A stretch of DNA of 52,075 bases, from the NCBI RefSeq assembly GCF_000447295.1, contig NZ_KE650771.1:4977424-5029498 (forward strand), given 5' to 3'. The stretch comes from Fischerella sp. PCC 9431 (GTDB lineage Bacteria; Cyanobacteriota; Cyanobacteriia; Cyanobacteriales; Nostocaceae). Position 1 is the stretch's first letter, and every line of letters begins with the position of its first letter. Of this stretch, positions 17,524 to 26,661 are shown piece by piece. The notes beneath the pieces are model-generated. The model was not told the origin of the DNA. It ran no database searches and worked only from the letters and a program-made list of their open reading frames with translations. Made by a program: the position numbers and the translations under genes.

Positions 17524-19296
17524 ATGACTAAAAACGAAACTAATTCTGCCCTTAAAATAATTCCCTTGGGTGGCTTACATGAAATAGGCAAAAACACTTG
17601 TGTTTTTGAGTACGAAGATGAAATTATCCTCTTAGATGCAGGATTGGCGTTCCCCACAGATGGAATGCATGGAGTCAATATTGTCCTACCAGATATGACT
17701 TATGTGCGGGAAAATCGCCATAAAATTAAAGGCATGATTGTTACCCACGGTCATGAAGACCATATCGGGGGTATTGCTTTTCATTTGAAGCAATTTGAAA
17801 TTCCTGTGATCTATGGTCCTCGCCTAGCGATGGCAATGCTAGAGGGTAAATTGGAAGAAGCAGGAGTACGCGATCGCACAGAATTAAGAACCGTTCTTCC
17901 TCGCGATGTCGTGCGAATTGGGAAACATTTCTTTGTTGAATATATTCGCAACACCCACTCGATTGCTGATAGTTTTACCGTCGCTATCCATACTCCGCTT
18001 GGTGTCTTGATCCACACAGGAGACTTTAAATTTGACCATACACCCGTAGATGGCGAACGTTTTGATATCCAGCGTTTAGCCGAACATGGGGAAAAAGGTG
18101 TTCTGTGTTTGATGAGTGATTCGACTAACTCTGAAGTTCCCGGCTTTACTCCTTCAGAACGCTCAGTTTATCCTAATCTGGATCGAGTTTTTTCCCAAGC
18201 TTCAGGGCGACTGTTTGTAACAACCTTTGCTTCTAGCGTCCACCGCATCAACATGATTTTGCAGTTAGCACAGAAGCATAACCGTGTCGTCACAGTTGTT
18301 GGGCGTTCGATGCTAAATTTGATTGCCCATGCTCGCAATCTTGGGTATATCAAGTGTAATGATGATTTATTCCAGCCCTTAAATTCTATCCGTAATCTTC
18401 CAGATGAAAGCGTACTAATTTTGACGACTGGTTCCCAAGGTGAGACGATGTCAGCCATGACACGGATTGCCAGAAAAGAACATCCCCACATTAAAATTCG
18501 CCAAGGGGACACAGTTGTCTTTTCTGCTAACCCGATTCCGGGTAACACGATCGCCGTTGTTAATGTCATCGATAAATTGATGATGCAAGGCGCAAATGTA
18601 GTTTATGGTCGGGATAAAGGAATACACGTTTCCGGTCATGGTTGTCAAGAAGACCAGAAACTCATGCTGGCTTTAACTCGTCCCAAATTCTTTTTACCTG
18701 TTCACGGTGAACATCGAATGTTGGTGAAACATTCTCAAACAGCCCAGAATGCAGGCGTTCCAGCCGAGAACATGGTGATTATCCAAAATGGCGATATTGT
18801 AGAGTTGACAGAAGAATCAATTCGTGTTGCTGGCAAAGTTCCATCTGGATTAGAACTAGTAGATACTTCCAGTTCTGGTATGGTCAGCGCCAAAGTCTTG
18901 CAAGAACGGCAGAAAATGGCAGAAGAAGGTATTGTCACCATCGCCGCAGCAATTGATTGGACTGGTAAACTGATGGCAAAACCAGAAATTCACCTGCGGG
19001 GTGTGGTGACAAGCATCGAGCGATCGCTTCTGCAAAAATGGGTACAACAGCGAATCGAAGAAATCCTCAGCGTCCGTTGGTCAGAATTTGCCCAAGGATT
19101 TGAAAGTGATAAACCAGAAGTAGACTGGGGTGGATTGCAAGAAGTATTAGAACGAGAACTAGCACGTTCCATTCGTCGCGAATTACAATGTCAACCATCA
19201 CTGACATTATTGATGCAAATTCCTGATGAACCACCCGTCAAAGTTGCTGATGGTAGAAGACGGCGCACTCGTACAGCTGCTCAGGTAGCATCGTAG
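17524..19296 (+). CDS. rnj: ribonuclease J
   Basis: A 590-aa metallo-beta-lactamase/beta-CASP ribonuclease with 5'-exonuclease and endonuclease activity in mRNA turnover and rRNA processing. The zinc motif HGHEDH is at residues 75-80. Further motifs are HTGDFKFDHTP, the beta-CASP region FVTTFASSVHRI and TGSQGE, and the C-terminal motif SGHG followed by PVHGEHRML. The C-terminal domain (about 450-590) ends in a basic RRRRTRTAAQVAS tail. The dapA-rnj neighbourhood is widespread in bacteria. ATG start with CAGGAG just upstream. Confidence 0.96.
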   Translation: MTKNETNSALKIIPLGGLHEIGKNTCVFEYEDEIILLDAGLAFPTDGMHGVNIVLPDMTYVRENRHKIKGMIVTHGHEDHIGGIAFHLKQFEIPVIYGPRLAMAMLEGKLEEAGVRDRTELRTVLPRDVVRIGKHFFVEYIRNTHSIADSFTVAIHTPLGVLIHTGDFKFDHTPVDGERFDIQRLAEHGEKGVLCLMSDSTNSEVPGFTPSERSVYPNLDRVFSQASGRLFVTTFASSVHRINMILQLAQKHNRVVTVVGRSMLNLIAHARNLGYIKCNDDLFQPLNSIRNLPDESVLILTTGSQGETMSAMTRIARKEHPHIKIRQGDTVVFSANPIPGNTIAVVNVIDKLMMQGANVVYGRDKGIHVSGHGCQEDQKLMLALTRPKFFLPVHGEHRMLVKHSQTAQNAGVPAENMVIIQNGDIVELTEESIRVAGKVPSGLELVDTSSSGMVSAKVLQERQKMAEEGIVTIAAAIDWTGKLMAKPEIHLRGVVTSIERSLLQKWVQQRIEEILSVRWSEFAQGFESDKPEVDWGGLQEVLERELARSIRRELQCQPSLTLLMQIPDEPPVKVADGRRRRTRTAAQVAS

Positions 19297-19436
19297 AGAA
19301 TTGAGAATCGCATATCTGTTAATTAGGAAATAGGGAATAAGAAAATCTGTTCCCTATTTCCACTTCTAAGCTGCTTGGTCATAAATAGTAATATTATTAG
19401 CTAATAAATATTACTAGTTATTGACCTGTTTTTCTT

Positions 19437-20229
19437 ATGAAATATAAACCTTATATCTGGTTATTTCTTGTATTTACCAGTGCATTAGTTGTTGTTATTC
19501 CTGGTAGAACACAGCAAAATAATTCATCAAATATTCTTTTTCAAACATCGACAATTAATGCACTAATAGCAGGTGTATATGATGGAGATACTGATTTTAA
19601 AGAATTAAAAGCACACGGTAATTTTGGTATAGGAACATTAAATAATCTTGATGGAGAAATGATTGGGTTAGATGGCAAGTTCTATCAAATCAAATCTGAT
19701 GGAATTGCTTATCTTATTTCAGATGCAATGAAAACTCCTTTTGCTGCGGTCACTTTATTTTCAAACAGATAAATTAATTAATTTGGCGGGAAAATTTAAT
19801 TATCCACAGATGCAAGAATCTTTAGATCGCCAATTAACCTCAAAAAATTATCCTTATGCGATTCGCATTCAAGGTACTTTCCCCTACCTCAAGGTTAGAA
19901 GTGTGCCAAAGCAAACTCCACCTTATCGTCCTTTAGTAGAGGTGGTAAAAAATCAATCTATTTTTGAGTTAAAGAATGTCAAGGGTACTTTGATTGGCTT
20001 TCGTACACCCAGCTATATGCAAGGAGTGAATGTTACTGGATATCATCTACATTTTATCACTGAAAATCGCAAAAATGGCGGACATCTTTTAGATGGACAA
20101 TTTCAGAATCTGCAAGTAGAAATTGATCAGATGTCAGATGTAAGGGTTGATTTGCCTCAAAATTCTCAATTTCACCAAGCTAATTTAGAGGGTGATAAAG
20201 CAGGTGAAGTTAACAAAGTTGAGCGGTGA
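19437..20229 (+). pseudogene. budA: acetolactate decarboxylase, disrupted by one-base frameshift
   Basis: Two overlapping frames together make one acetolactate decarboxylase (BudA/AlsD family), the enzyme that turns acetolactate into acetoin. The first part (from ATG 19437) has a signal-like hydrophobic N-terminus and FKELKAHGNFGIGTLNNLDG plus the GEMIGLDGKFYQI block. It breaks in a run of four T (19758-19761); reading three T joins TLF to QTDKL and continues to 20229. The restored protein is 263 aa, normal for the family. The zinc-site histidines are kept (YHLHF and NGGHLLDG). One extra base is the only defect, so it is either a very recent mutation or a sequencing error. Confidence 0.85.
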
Positions 20230-20360
20230 GTAAATAAAAATTAATAGTTATAATTGTGCTGGATAGTATTTTTTTTGATTGATTTTATAAACACTATGGC
20301 AAAATCTCGATTGAGAAAATAGCTTAAGGTTAACGGTGATTTGTAGTTGCATTTCATTGT

Positions 20361-21563
20361 TTATCGAATCCACACAAAAACCAAAAGCAAAGTTAACAGG
20401 GTCACTGGTACACCAAAGCGTAAATGCTCCCAAAAAGTTAGCTTGTAACCCAACTCCGCCGCCGCTTCTACGACGATCAAGTTTGCGACTGAACCGAATA
20501 AAGTCAAATTACCTGCCAAAGTTGATGCTGCTGCTAGCAATAGCCAAGACTGGGTATCATCTTGAGGAATCAGAGAATGCAACAGCAGTACAGCTGGCAC
20601 ATTAGAAATTAAGTTCGATAAAATCGCTGTCACTCCCAACAAACCAGCAGCAGAGTTGATTGCATAGGTAAAAGGTTGCAGCAAATTCAGTTTTTGAGTG
20701 GCTTTACTCAAAATAAATAGTCCAGAGAACATCACCAGTAAGTTCCAATCTACTTTGTTCAGAACACGCTGGGGTTTGACTCGCCTGGTGATCAGTAATA
20801 AGCTAGCAGCAACTAAAGCTGACTCTGCTAAAGGTAAACCGACAGCAAAAGCAATTAACAATCCGGTGGTTATTATTAAGGTTTTGTAAAACAAAGGTTT
20901 GAAGAGGCGCTTTTTCTTTGTGGGTAAGTGTTCGCAAGGCACAATCGAGCGTACATTTGGGTAAAGTAAACACAGTAGAATTACTTGAATTGCTAACCCT
21001 GTTACAGCAATTGGAGTCATCACCAACGTAAAATCCAGATAGTAGATGCCTGAAAAAGAGCCAATCAAAATGTTTTGAGGATTACCGCTCAAAGTGGCGA
21101 CAGAACCAATATTAGTTGCGCCTGCGATCGCCAGTAAATAGGGTATGGGATTTAATCTCAATGCTTGAGTTAGGCTCAAGGTAAGTGGTGTAAAAATTAT
21201 TGCCAATGTATCATTCAAAAAAAAGGCCGAAAGAATACCACTACCAAAAGTTAAGGCGACCAAGATCCCCAAAGGACTACGGGTAAAACGTAAAAGCAGT
21301 GACAATGCTTGAGGGAAAAATCCTGCGTAGGATAAATTAGCGTTCACCACCATCATGCTCAATAAAAACACAATCGTGGTGGGATCAATTGCTTGCCAAG
21401 CCTCCTCCAAACTGAGTACACCCAAAGCAATTAAAAAGGCTGAACCCACTAAAGCGATCGCAGCCCGATTCATGCGTAAACCTGGTAGGTAGCCCAATGC
21501 TAACCCCAGATAGGTCAACCCTAAAAAAATATAAGTGGCAAATTGATAGATATGTGGTAACAT
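20361..21563 (-). CDS. SLC13/ArsB-type anion permease
   Basis: A 400-aa integral membrane protein with about eleven hydrophobic segments. Hallmarks of the ion-transporter superfamily are present: the FLLSMMVVNANLSYAGFF segment, SAFFLNDTLAIIFTPL (about residues 112-127), and two related loops, ATLSGNPQNILIGSFSG and SNLISNVPAVLLL, the latter near 318-330. Cyanobacterial relatives are annotated as anion transporters (citrate/arsenite/sulfate-like); the substrate cannot be read from the sequence. It is a single gene on the minus strand, convergent with the acetolactate decarboxylase gene. A perfect 10-bp hairpin lies 14 bp upstream of its ATG. Confidence 0.85.
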   Translation of the reverse strand: MLPHIYQFATYIFLGLTYLGLALGYLPGLRMNRAAIALVGSAFLIALGVLSLEEAWQAIDPTTIVFLLSMMVVNANLSYAGFFPQALSLLLRFTRSPLGILVALTFGSGILSAFFLNDTLAIIFTPLTLSLTQALRLNPIPYLLAIAGATNIGSVATLSGNPQNILIGSFSGIYYLDFTLVMTPIAVTGLAIQVILLCLLYPNVRSIVPCEHLPTKKKRLFKPLFYKTLIITTGLLIAFAVGLPLAESALVAASLLLITRRVKPQRVLNKVDWNLLVMFSGLFILSKATQKLNLLQPFTYAINSAAGLLGVTAILSNLISNVPAVLLLHSLIPQDDTQSWLLLAAASTLAGNLTLFGSVANLIVVEAAAELGYKLTFWEHLRFGVPVTLLTLLLVFVWIR

Positions 21564-22062
21564 CTTTCACTGGTAATCCTAATTCTGAGCTAAGAATTAG
21601 GAATGCAAATTTGTTGAAATCAGGGGCAAATAAGCGAAAAAGAGCAATCAAAAGACTTGTACCTCTATTAACTCAGGGTACAAAGAATTTTAAGTTGCTA
21701 ACAAAAAATAATTCCTGGGTGCTAATTAATCAGATACATCAAATAGACACTTAGGAAAAATATTTTATAAATTTTCTGCAAAAAAAGTTCGTAGATGTTA
21801 CAGTAATATCTGTCTAAGGACAGATGACTTTATGAAAATTTTAACTAAGTCAAGTTATTAAGAAAATAATACAATCACACTTCCGTTCCTGGGGAAATTG
21901 CGATTAACTTGACGTAGTTAAAAAGAAAGTTCTGAGCAAAGTGACCACTCAAATACTAGACAGTATCTCTGTTGAAACAAGAATTTTCCGGGAAACGCCA
22001 TTGTTACATTGTATAACTTCATCGAAGTGGTGAAGACCCTCAAGGAAAAAGAGGAACAGCTC
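21564..22062. other. intergenic region with a hairpin next to the permease start
   Basis: 499 bp between divergent genes. TCCTAATTCT (21577-21586) and AGAATTAGGA (21593-21602) form a perfect 10-bp stem with a 6-nt loop, in what would be the 5' leader of the permease. The rest is AT-rich. A frame upstream of the next gene, from a TTG at 22009, is not supported by a ribosome binding site. Confidence 0.5.
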
Positions 22063-22440
22063 ATGAAGGTATTCGACAGTACCACAAAAAAGATTTTTTT
22101 CGCTAGCTGGGTATCGCTAAATCCAACCGAAGCCAGCAACACCAGTGCTACCCAGCTAAACCGCCCAGTTTCTAAGCCTCATTTTGATGCTCTCAAGCCT
22201 CTACGTCGGTGGCTAGACCACTTTAAAGTTAGCGATCGCCAATTAGCACACCGCTTGTGTCACCTGATTCCTGCTCAATGTCCATTTGAGCGTGATGTCA
22301 AGTTATTGGGTAGAACCTTATTTCACATACCACCCATGTGCAAGCTCAATCCCCTGTACGAAGAAGTCGTGAGCTTGCGTTTCCGGGCGCTGTGTTACCT
22401 AGCCGATGAATGCGGCGAAGATGTTTCCCAGTATTGTTGA
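22063..22440 (+). CDS. Mo-dependent nitrogenase family protein (Mo-nitro_C domain)
   Basis: A 125-aa protein from the ATG at 22063, chosen because GAGGAA lies about 10 bp upstream. The conserved part is PLRRWLDHFKVSDRQLAHRL, then IPAQCPFERDVKLLGRTLFH, IPPMCKLNPLYEEV and LRFRALCYLADECGEDV, with several conserved cysteines. The domain is named for its similarity to a region at the C-terminus of some Mo-nitrogenase-associated proteins and occurs mostly in nitrogen-fixing filamentous cyanobacteria. Biochemical role is unknown. No nif genes are in this window. The N-terminal 40 residues are variable. Confidence 0.85.
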   Translation: MKVFDSTTKKIFFASWVSLNPTEASNTSATQLNRPVSKPHFDALKPLRRWLDHFKVSDRQLAHRLCHLIPAQCPFERDVKLLGRTLFHIPPMCKLNPLYEEVVSLRFRALCYLADECGEDVSQYC

Positions 22441-22452
22441 GAGCAGAGGAGC

Positions 22453-22600
22453 GGCGATCGGGCATTGGGGATCGGGCATTGGGCATAAATCAGTTAACAG
22501 TTAACAGTTAACAGTGACCAGTTTAATTTGATAACTGATAGCTGATAACTGATAACTGATTAGTTGTCCTCCTTGTCCCCGATCCCCGATCCCCAATCCC
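22453..22600. repeat. mixed tandem and inverted short repeats
   Basis: Between two convergent genes lie GATCGGGCATTGGG units (22453-22485), three tandem CAGTTAA copies (about 22492-22515), AACTGATA units (about 22530-22560), and finally CCCGATCCCCGATCC (22577-22600), which complements the first block. The outer blocks can pair over the whole spacer. Confidence 0.85.
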
Positions 22601-24487
22601 CTACTTCTGCAATTTGCCATTTTGCCATTTCTGGATGGCTTGTTGGGCTTTGTTATAGGCTGATGTTCCTTCTGGAACTAGAAAAGCCGTTCCAATTGCT
22701 GATTTGGTTTCTCCTCTAGAGGCGCGGCGTTTAGCCAGTTCCAAAATAGTTTCGCTCCATTTATTGATAGATTTTCGAGCTTGATCGGAACCTGGTTCAC
22801 CTGGCGAAACTTTTTTAGCAACTTCGATCGCACGGTTATAAGTAGAAGCTTGTCCTGGCTGAATTAAACCGTTAGCAGCATCCAAAAGGGTTTTATTCGC
22901 GACGTATTGCTTGGCTTGTTGACGCCACTTTTTAATTGCTGCTTGTGCTAGCGAATAGTTTGGCTGATCTTGACCAATTAACTCAGCAGCAGCTACAGCT
23001 TGGGTATAGTTTCTCTGTTTAGCGCGATTTTTGGCTAAATCTAAAATCATGCCATTCCAAATTTGAATATTTGTCTGTGCTTGTTCGTAACGTGAATCGC
23101 CGGGTTTGATTTTTTTGGCTTTAGCGATCGCCAAACTGAGATCGCTGGCTTGATTTGATTCGAGTGACATTTTTGCCAGATCTGACAGTGCTTGCTTGCG
23201 CTTGGCTAACTCAGAGGTACGAACAGTCGAAGCTTCTACTTGATTGTTTTTAACTTGATTACTTTTTGCTTGATTGCTTTGTACTTGATTGTTTTGTAGA
23301 GGTGGTGAAACAGTTGGTAAAATCCTAATAATCTTGGTACTTCCAGTGGTATCTGGTATTACAGGTAAAATTTCTGTTTCACTGTCATCATTAGCAGTTT
23401 TGGTCGTAGTTGGAGAAATATCTACAGTTCTAAAACCTGCTTGATTGCGAAGAAAAACCACTACAAGCAAGCCTAAAAGCATGATTGTACTTACACCCCA
23501 CCACAGTAGTGGTTTCCAAATAGAAGTGTTGGGTGTTGCTGTTTGTTTTGGTTGTGAGTGGTTTGTTGGTGATGAGTTGGAATTTTCTTCTGCGCTAGTG
23601 TAAAGGCTGGTCTGGGAACTAGACCCGACTCCATTCCAAGCGATCGCATTTGTTGCTAATTGATGGGAATGAGAATGCAGCGAAGGTGATGGTAGGGAAG
23701 CAGCTAAGATTTCTTGAGAGTTAATCGTGTTTGTATTTTTGACGCGATGATTTGTTTGTGATCCTGGTAAGATTCCTTGCTTTCTAGAGGGAATAATGGT
23801 GACAGGATTTTGCGTTGGACGCCAGTAGTGTTGACATAGTTCTGGAGTGCGGAGGCTTAAGTATCTTTCGAGATCCTCCAAGGTGTTACCATTGCCAGAG
23901 CGCAAAGCTTCTAAAACTGCTGCTGTAAAGAATCCATGACCAAGTTCGGTACTCTCATGAGAATATTGTTCTGGTTGGCAAGAAATAATAGTGGGAATTT
24001 GTAATTCTTGTGCTAGTTCAATTGCCTCTTGACCAATGAGAGTATTTGCCTGAGTTGCATAAGCACGGTTGATATCAAGCAGTACTACTGTATCAAGCCC
24101 AGCATTTTGCAGGCTTTGCATCAATGTTCGCAACTCTATGCCAGTTTCTTCAATCTGAGCGGAATTGCCTTCAATAGGCATCAGGTAGTCTTGTCCATTG
24201 TGATTGATACCATAGCCACTAAAGAAAAACCACAATCTGTCTTGGGGTTGCCAACATGCTGCCGCTAAATCTTCTAATAAAAGCAGGATATTTTCCTTTG
24301 TAGGATAAGTAGATCTATCACCTAGAGGAGGCGAAGTGTCTGTCATTAGTAGACACTGTTGTTGTAAAAAACCTGCTTCTATTACCAAAAAATCTTTTAA
24401 TGACTCTGCATCTGCTTGAGCACACCCTAACGGTTGAAAGAATTGATATTGATTTACGCCAATAGCGATCGCCCAGTTATTTGCCAT
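22601..24487 (-). CDS. caspase-fold (orthocaspase-like) protein without the His-Cys dyad
   Basis: A 628-aa protein. The p20-like domain spans residues 1-240 (WAIAIGVNQY, LWFFFSGYGINHNGQDYLMP, VVLLDINRAY). In active caspase-like peptidases these motifs read SGHG and DxC; here the histidine is Tyr92 and the cysteine Asn140, so peptidase activity is not expected. A Ser/Asn/Gln-rich linker, one transmembrane helix (about 327-346), a low-complexity NNQVQSNQ-type stretch and a C-terminal region of two related alpha-helical repeats (about 430-628, with IQIWN/IKKWR/INKWS/IQKWQ at equivalent positions) follow. Orientation suggests the p20 domain is cytoplasmic. Y/N-type inactive homologues are a known class in cyanobacteria. 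Confidence 0.88.
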   Translation of the reverse strand: MANNWAIAIGVNQYQFFQPLGCAQADAESLKDFLVIEAGFLQQQCLLMTDTSPPLGDRSTYPTKENILLLLEDLAAACWQPQDRLWFFFSGYGINHNGQDYLMPIEGNSAQIEETGIELRTLMQSLQNAGLDTVVLLDINRAYATQANTLIGQEAIELAQELQIPTIISCQPEQYSHESTELGHGFFTAAVLEALRSGNGNTLEDLERYLSLRTPELCQHYWRPTQNPVTIIPSRKQGILPGSQTNHRVKNTNTINSQEILAASLPSPSLHSHSHQLATNAIAWNGVGSSSQTSLYTSAEENSNSSPTNHSQPKQTATPNTSIWKPLLWWGVSTIMLLGLLVVVFLRNQAGFRTVDISPTTTKTANDDSETEILPVIPDTTGSTKIIRILPTVSPPLQNNQVQSNQAKSNQVKNNQVEASTVRTSELAKRKQALSDLAKMSLESNQASDLSLAIAKAKKIKPGDSRYEQAQTNIQIWNGMILDLAKNRAKQRNYTQAVAAAELIGQDQPNYSLAQAAIKKWRQQAKQYVANKTLLDAANGLIQPGQASTYNRAIEVAKKVSPGEPGSDQARKSINKWSETILELAKRRASRGETKSAIGTAFLVPEGTSAYNKAQQAIQKWQNGKLQK

Positions 24488-24806
24488 CGCACTTTCTGCC
24501 GGTTATTTTTTGCTTACTTAAAATCGCGGTTGGCTTTGCTGAAAAAACAAAGCTAACCTATTGTTTTATCGTTTGAGTTACCGAAAGATTTCGGAATTGT
24601 GAACTAGGAATTTGGACTTTAGAACCTTCGCCCATAAGAGTTTTAGTTCTAGGGAACTGGAAGTTCCAATTCCAAATTTCTAATTCTAAGTTTGGATAAA
24701 TTTCCATTGAGAGAAATACTTAAACATCATTTTTGTTACTTATGTTTACGCAGAAATACTGAATTTGTAATCACACAAAATTTTCATAGTGAGGAGTATA
24801 CAGGTC
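24488..24806. other. intergenic region with short inverted repeats
   Basis: 319 bp between divergent genes. It contains GGAACT-GGA-AGTTCC (near 24652) and a looser pair TAGGAATTTGGA / TCCAAATTTCTA (about 24607 and 24678). GAGGAG at 24791-24796 is the ribosome binding site of the next gene. No further gene seen. Confidence 0.4.
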
Positions 24807-25334
24807 ATGAGGAGTCATAGTCATCAGCCATCATGCAGAATTCTCTTTGAAAATAAGATTTTTTTTCAAAGACTTATTCAACTTATGCCATTAATTGCCA
24901 AGAGAATCCGGATAGCCCACGCAGTAGTTTTGCTGGGTACTGCAACTCCTATTTGGCTGGCAACAAGCGCGATAGCACCCCAGATTGTGCGAGCTTACAC
25001 CGCCAGAGTAGACTTATCTATTGATCGCTTACCAGAAGAAAACTACGAAACCCTACTGCAAAGAGCAGAAGCAGCAGCCAGAGCGGCGGCTCAACGTAGC
25101 TTTGACCAAGATATTTTGGTAACAGATGTTTCTATATTTATCTCCGTACAAAACCAGGGAGCGATCGCACCAGTTTTAGAATTAGCAGTGACTCGTCCCC
25201 AGTGGCGCAATCGTCCCGATCCCCGACGCTGGGCAAAATATTTCAAAGCAGCGCGATCGCTTCTATATTTTGGCGATAATTTCACGAACTCCACTGTGAC
25301 TCAACCAGCAATAACTAATCAAACTGGTAAATAG
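24807..25334 (+). CDS. hypothetical exported protein
   Basis: A 175-aa protein from the ATG at 24807 with GAGGAG 10 bp upstream. A basic start is followed by a hydrophobic stretch (about residues 35-58, AHAVVLLGTATPIWLATSAIA), which fits a signal peptide or single anchor after a long n-region. The mature part starts near YTARVDLSIDR and holds an Ala-rich helix (LLQRAEAAARAAAQRSF), then a beta-rich segment (ILVTDVSIFISVQNQGAIAPVLELAVTR) and a basic PQWRNRPDPRRWAKYF motif. This pattern recurs in cyanobacterial hypothetical exported proteins; function unknown. It is followed directly by a large heptamer array. Confidence 0.7.
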   Translation: MRSHSHQPSCRILFENKIFFQRLIQLMPLIAKRIRIAHAVVLLGTATPIWLATSAIAPQIVRAYTARVDLSIDRLPEENYETLLQRAEAAARAAAQRSFDQDILVTDVSIFISVQNQGAIAPVLELAVTRPQWRNRPDPRRWAKYFKAARSLLYFGDNFTNSTVTQPAITNQTGK

Positions 25335-25563
25335 GGATTGGGGATTGGGTATTGGGGATCGGGGATCGGGGATTGGGGATTGGGGATTGGGGATTGGGGA
25401 TTGGGGATCGGGGATCGGGGAAACGGGATTGGGGATTGGGGAAACGGGATTGGGGATTGGGGAAACGGGATTGGGGATTGGTTATTCTTCTTTGTCTCCC
25501 TGCTCCCTTGTCCTCCTTGTCCCCAATCCCTTTTCCCCGATCCCCGCTCCCTTTTCCCCGCTC
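25334..25563. repeat. GGGGATT/GGGGATC heptamer array with inverted arm
   Basis: From 25334 to about 25481 the sequence is a near-continuous run of GGGGATT, GGGGATC and GGGAAAC heptamers. From about 25519 to 25563 the complementary heptamers appear (CCCCAATCCC, CCCCGATCCC). Frames open on both strands here only because 7-bp units cycle through all frames; they are not genes. The array starts at the stop codon of the exported protein. Confidence 0.92.
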
Positions 25564-25638
25564 CTCAATGACCAAATACCAAAAATGCCTTGATGGCTTA
25601 GAATAGTAAGGTTGTCAAAAATTGCGTTATCCGCTAAT

Positions 25639-25815
25639 ATGGCTGTTCCAAAGAAGAAAACATCTAAATCCAAACGTGACAAGCGTCGAGCTACCTGGAG
25701 ACGTAAAGCCAGCCTGGAAGCACAAAAAGCTCTCTCCCTTGGTAAGTCGATTTTGACTGGACGTTCTACTTTTGTCTATCCATCTGCTGAAGAAGAGGAA
25801 GAAGAGGAATCATAG
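25639..25815 (+). CDS. rpmF: 50S ribosomal protein L32
   Basis: A 58-aa protein from the ATG at 25639 ([20 protein letters not shown]). The N-terminal basic block and the [28 protein letters not shown] core are typical of cyanobacterial and plastid L32. The zinc-binding cysteines found in some L32 versions are absent, as is usual in this group, and the C-terminus is acidic (EEEEEES). The upstream extension of the frame to 25612 is not needed. It is a single gene with inverted repeats on both sides. Confidence 0.95.
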   Translation: MAVPKKKTSKSKRDKRRATWRRKASLEAQKALSLGKSILTGRSTFVYPSAEEEEEEES

Positions 25816-25886
25816 TTCCCACAGTCAATAGTCAAAAGTCCATTGTTTATTGACTATTGGCTATTGACGTTTGACAAATTGGATCA

Positions 25887-25932
25887 AAGATTGAAGAATC
25901 TTCGCCCTTATAGGGCGGAAAGTGTCAATCTT
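25887..25932. other. nested hairpin after rpmF
   Basis: Outer stem AAGATTGA (25887-25894) pairs with TCAATCTT (25925-25932). Inner stem CGCCC (25903-25907) pairs with GGGCG (25913-25917) around TTATA. Just upstream, 25823-25869 carries a second inverted pair (GTCAATAG / CTATTGAC). It lies between rpmF and the molybdoenzyme. It could be a transcript 3' end, a processed RNA or an intergenic palindrome; there is no T-run after the outer stem. Confidence 0.5.
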
Positions 25933-26007
25933 CATTACCTATGACCGATTACCGAATACTTATATAAAAACTAAAGTGTCTTCAGAAGACCTATTTTTCT
26001 GGTGACT

Positions 26008-26604
26008 ATGGTAAGAAAATTTTTTCAAAAACCGACGTCGGAAGAAAGCGATCGCGTTCCACCCGGTCAATATTTGACTAAAGGTTTTCCTGTCTTAACT
26101 TATGGTGCTACTCCTCAAGTCAGCACGGATGAGTGGGAATTTAAAGTATGGGGTTTGGTGACACCCAAGACTTTTACTTGGTCAGACTTCATGGCGTTAC
26201 CCCAGCATGAATTTACTGCTGATTTCCACTGTGTAACCCGTTGGTCTAAACTTGATGTCAAGTGGACTGGAATCAAAGTTACAGACTTCATGAAGCAAAT
26301 TGAAGTTGAGCCGAAAGCAGTCCATGTGATGGAACATTGTTATGGTGGTTATACTACCAATATTACTTTGGAAGATTTTCTCAAAGAAGAAAATTTCTTC
26401 GCTGTTAAATTATTTGGTGAACCGTTACCCGCAGAACATGGTGGACCGATGCGATTGGTAGTTCCTCACCTTTATGCTTGGAAAAGTGCAAAGTGGATCA
26501 ATGGTTTAGAGTTTCTCCGACGCGAAGAAATGGGTTTTTGGGAACGCAATGGCTATCATCACCGAGGCGAACCTTGGGCAGAGGAGCGTTATAGTAGTTT
26601 GTGA
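26008..26604 (+). CDS. sulfite oxidase-like molybdopterin oxidoreductase
   Basis: A 198-aa protein from the ATG at 26008; a GTG two codons earlier is also possible. It contains the sulfite-oxidase/YedY-type molybdopterin domain: VPPGQYLTKGFPVLTYG, then TADFHCVTRWS with Cys75 as the molybdenum ligand, VKWTGIKVTDF, HCYGGYTTN, and GGPMRLVVPHLYAWKSAKW. It has no haem domain and no Tat signal, so it is probably cytoplasmic. The family is widespread in bacteria and the electron donor/acceptor is unknown. No molybdopterin synthesis genes are nearby. Confidence 0.9.
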   Translation: MVRKFFQKPTSEESDRVPPGQYLTKGFPVLTYGATPQVSTDEWEFKVWGLVTPKTFTWSDFMALPQHEFTADFHCVTRWSKLDVKWTGIKVTDFMKQIEVEPKAVHVMEHCYGGYTTNITLEDFLKEENFFAVKLFGEPLPAEHGGPMRLVVPHLYAWKSAKWINGLEFLRREEMGFWERNGYHHRGEPWAEERYSSL

Positions 26605-26661
26605 ATGTGAAAGGGGAAAGGAAGTTTTTATTTTTCCTTTCTCTGTTTTAATCTAATAGTT

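Noticed and set aside
25338-25606. Several overlapping frames on both strands in the heptamer array
   Set aside because: They translate a 7-bp repeat in all phases (GIGDWGLGIGD type), which is an artefact of the repeat.
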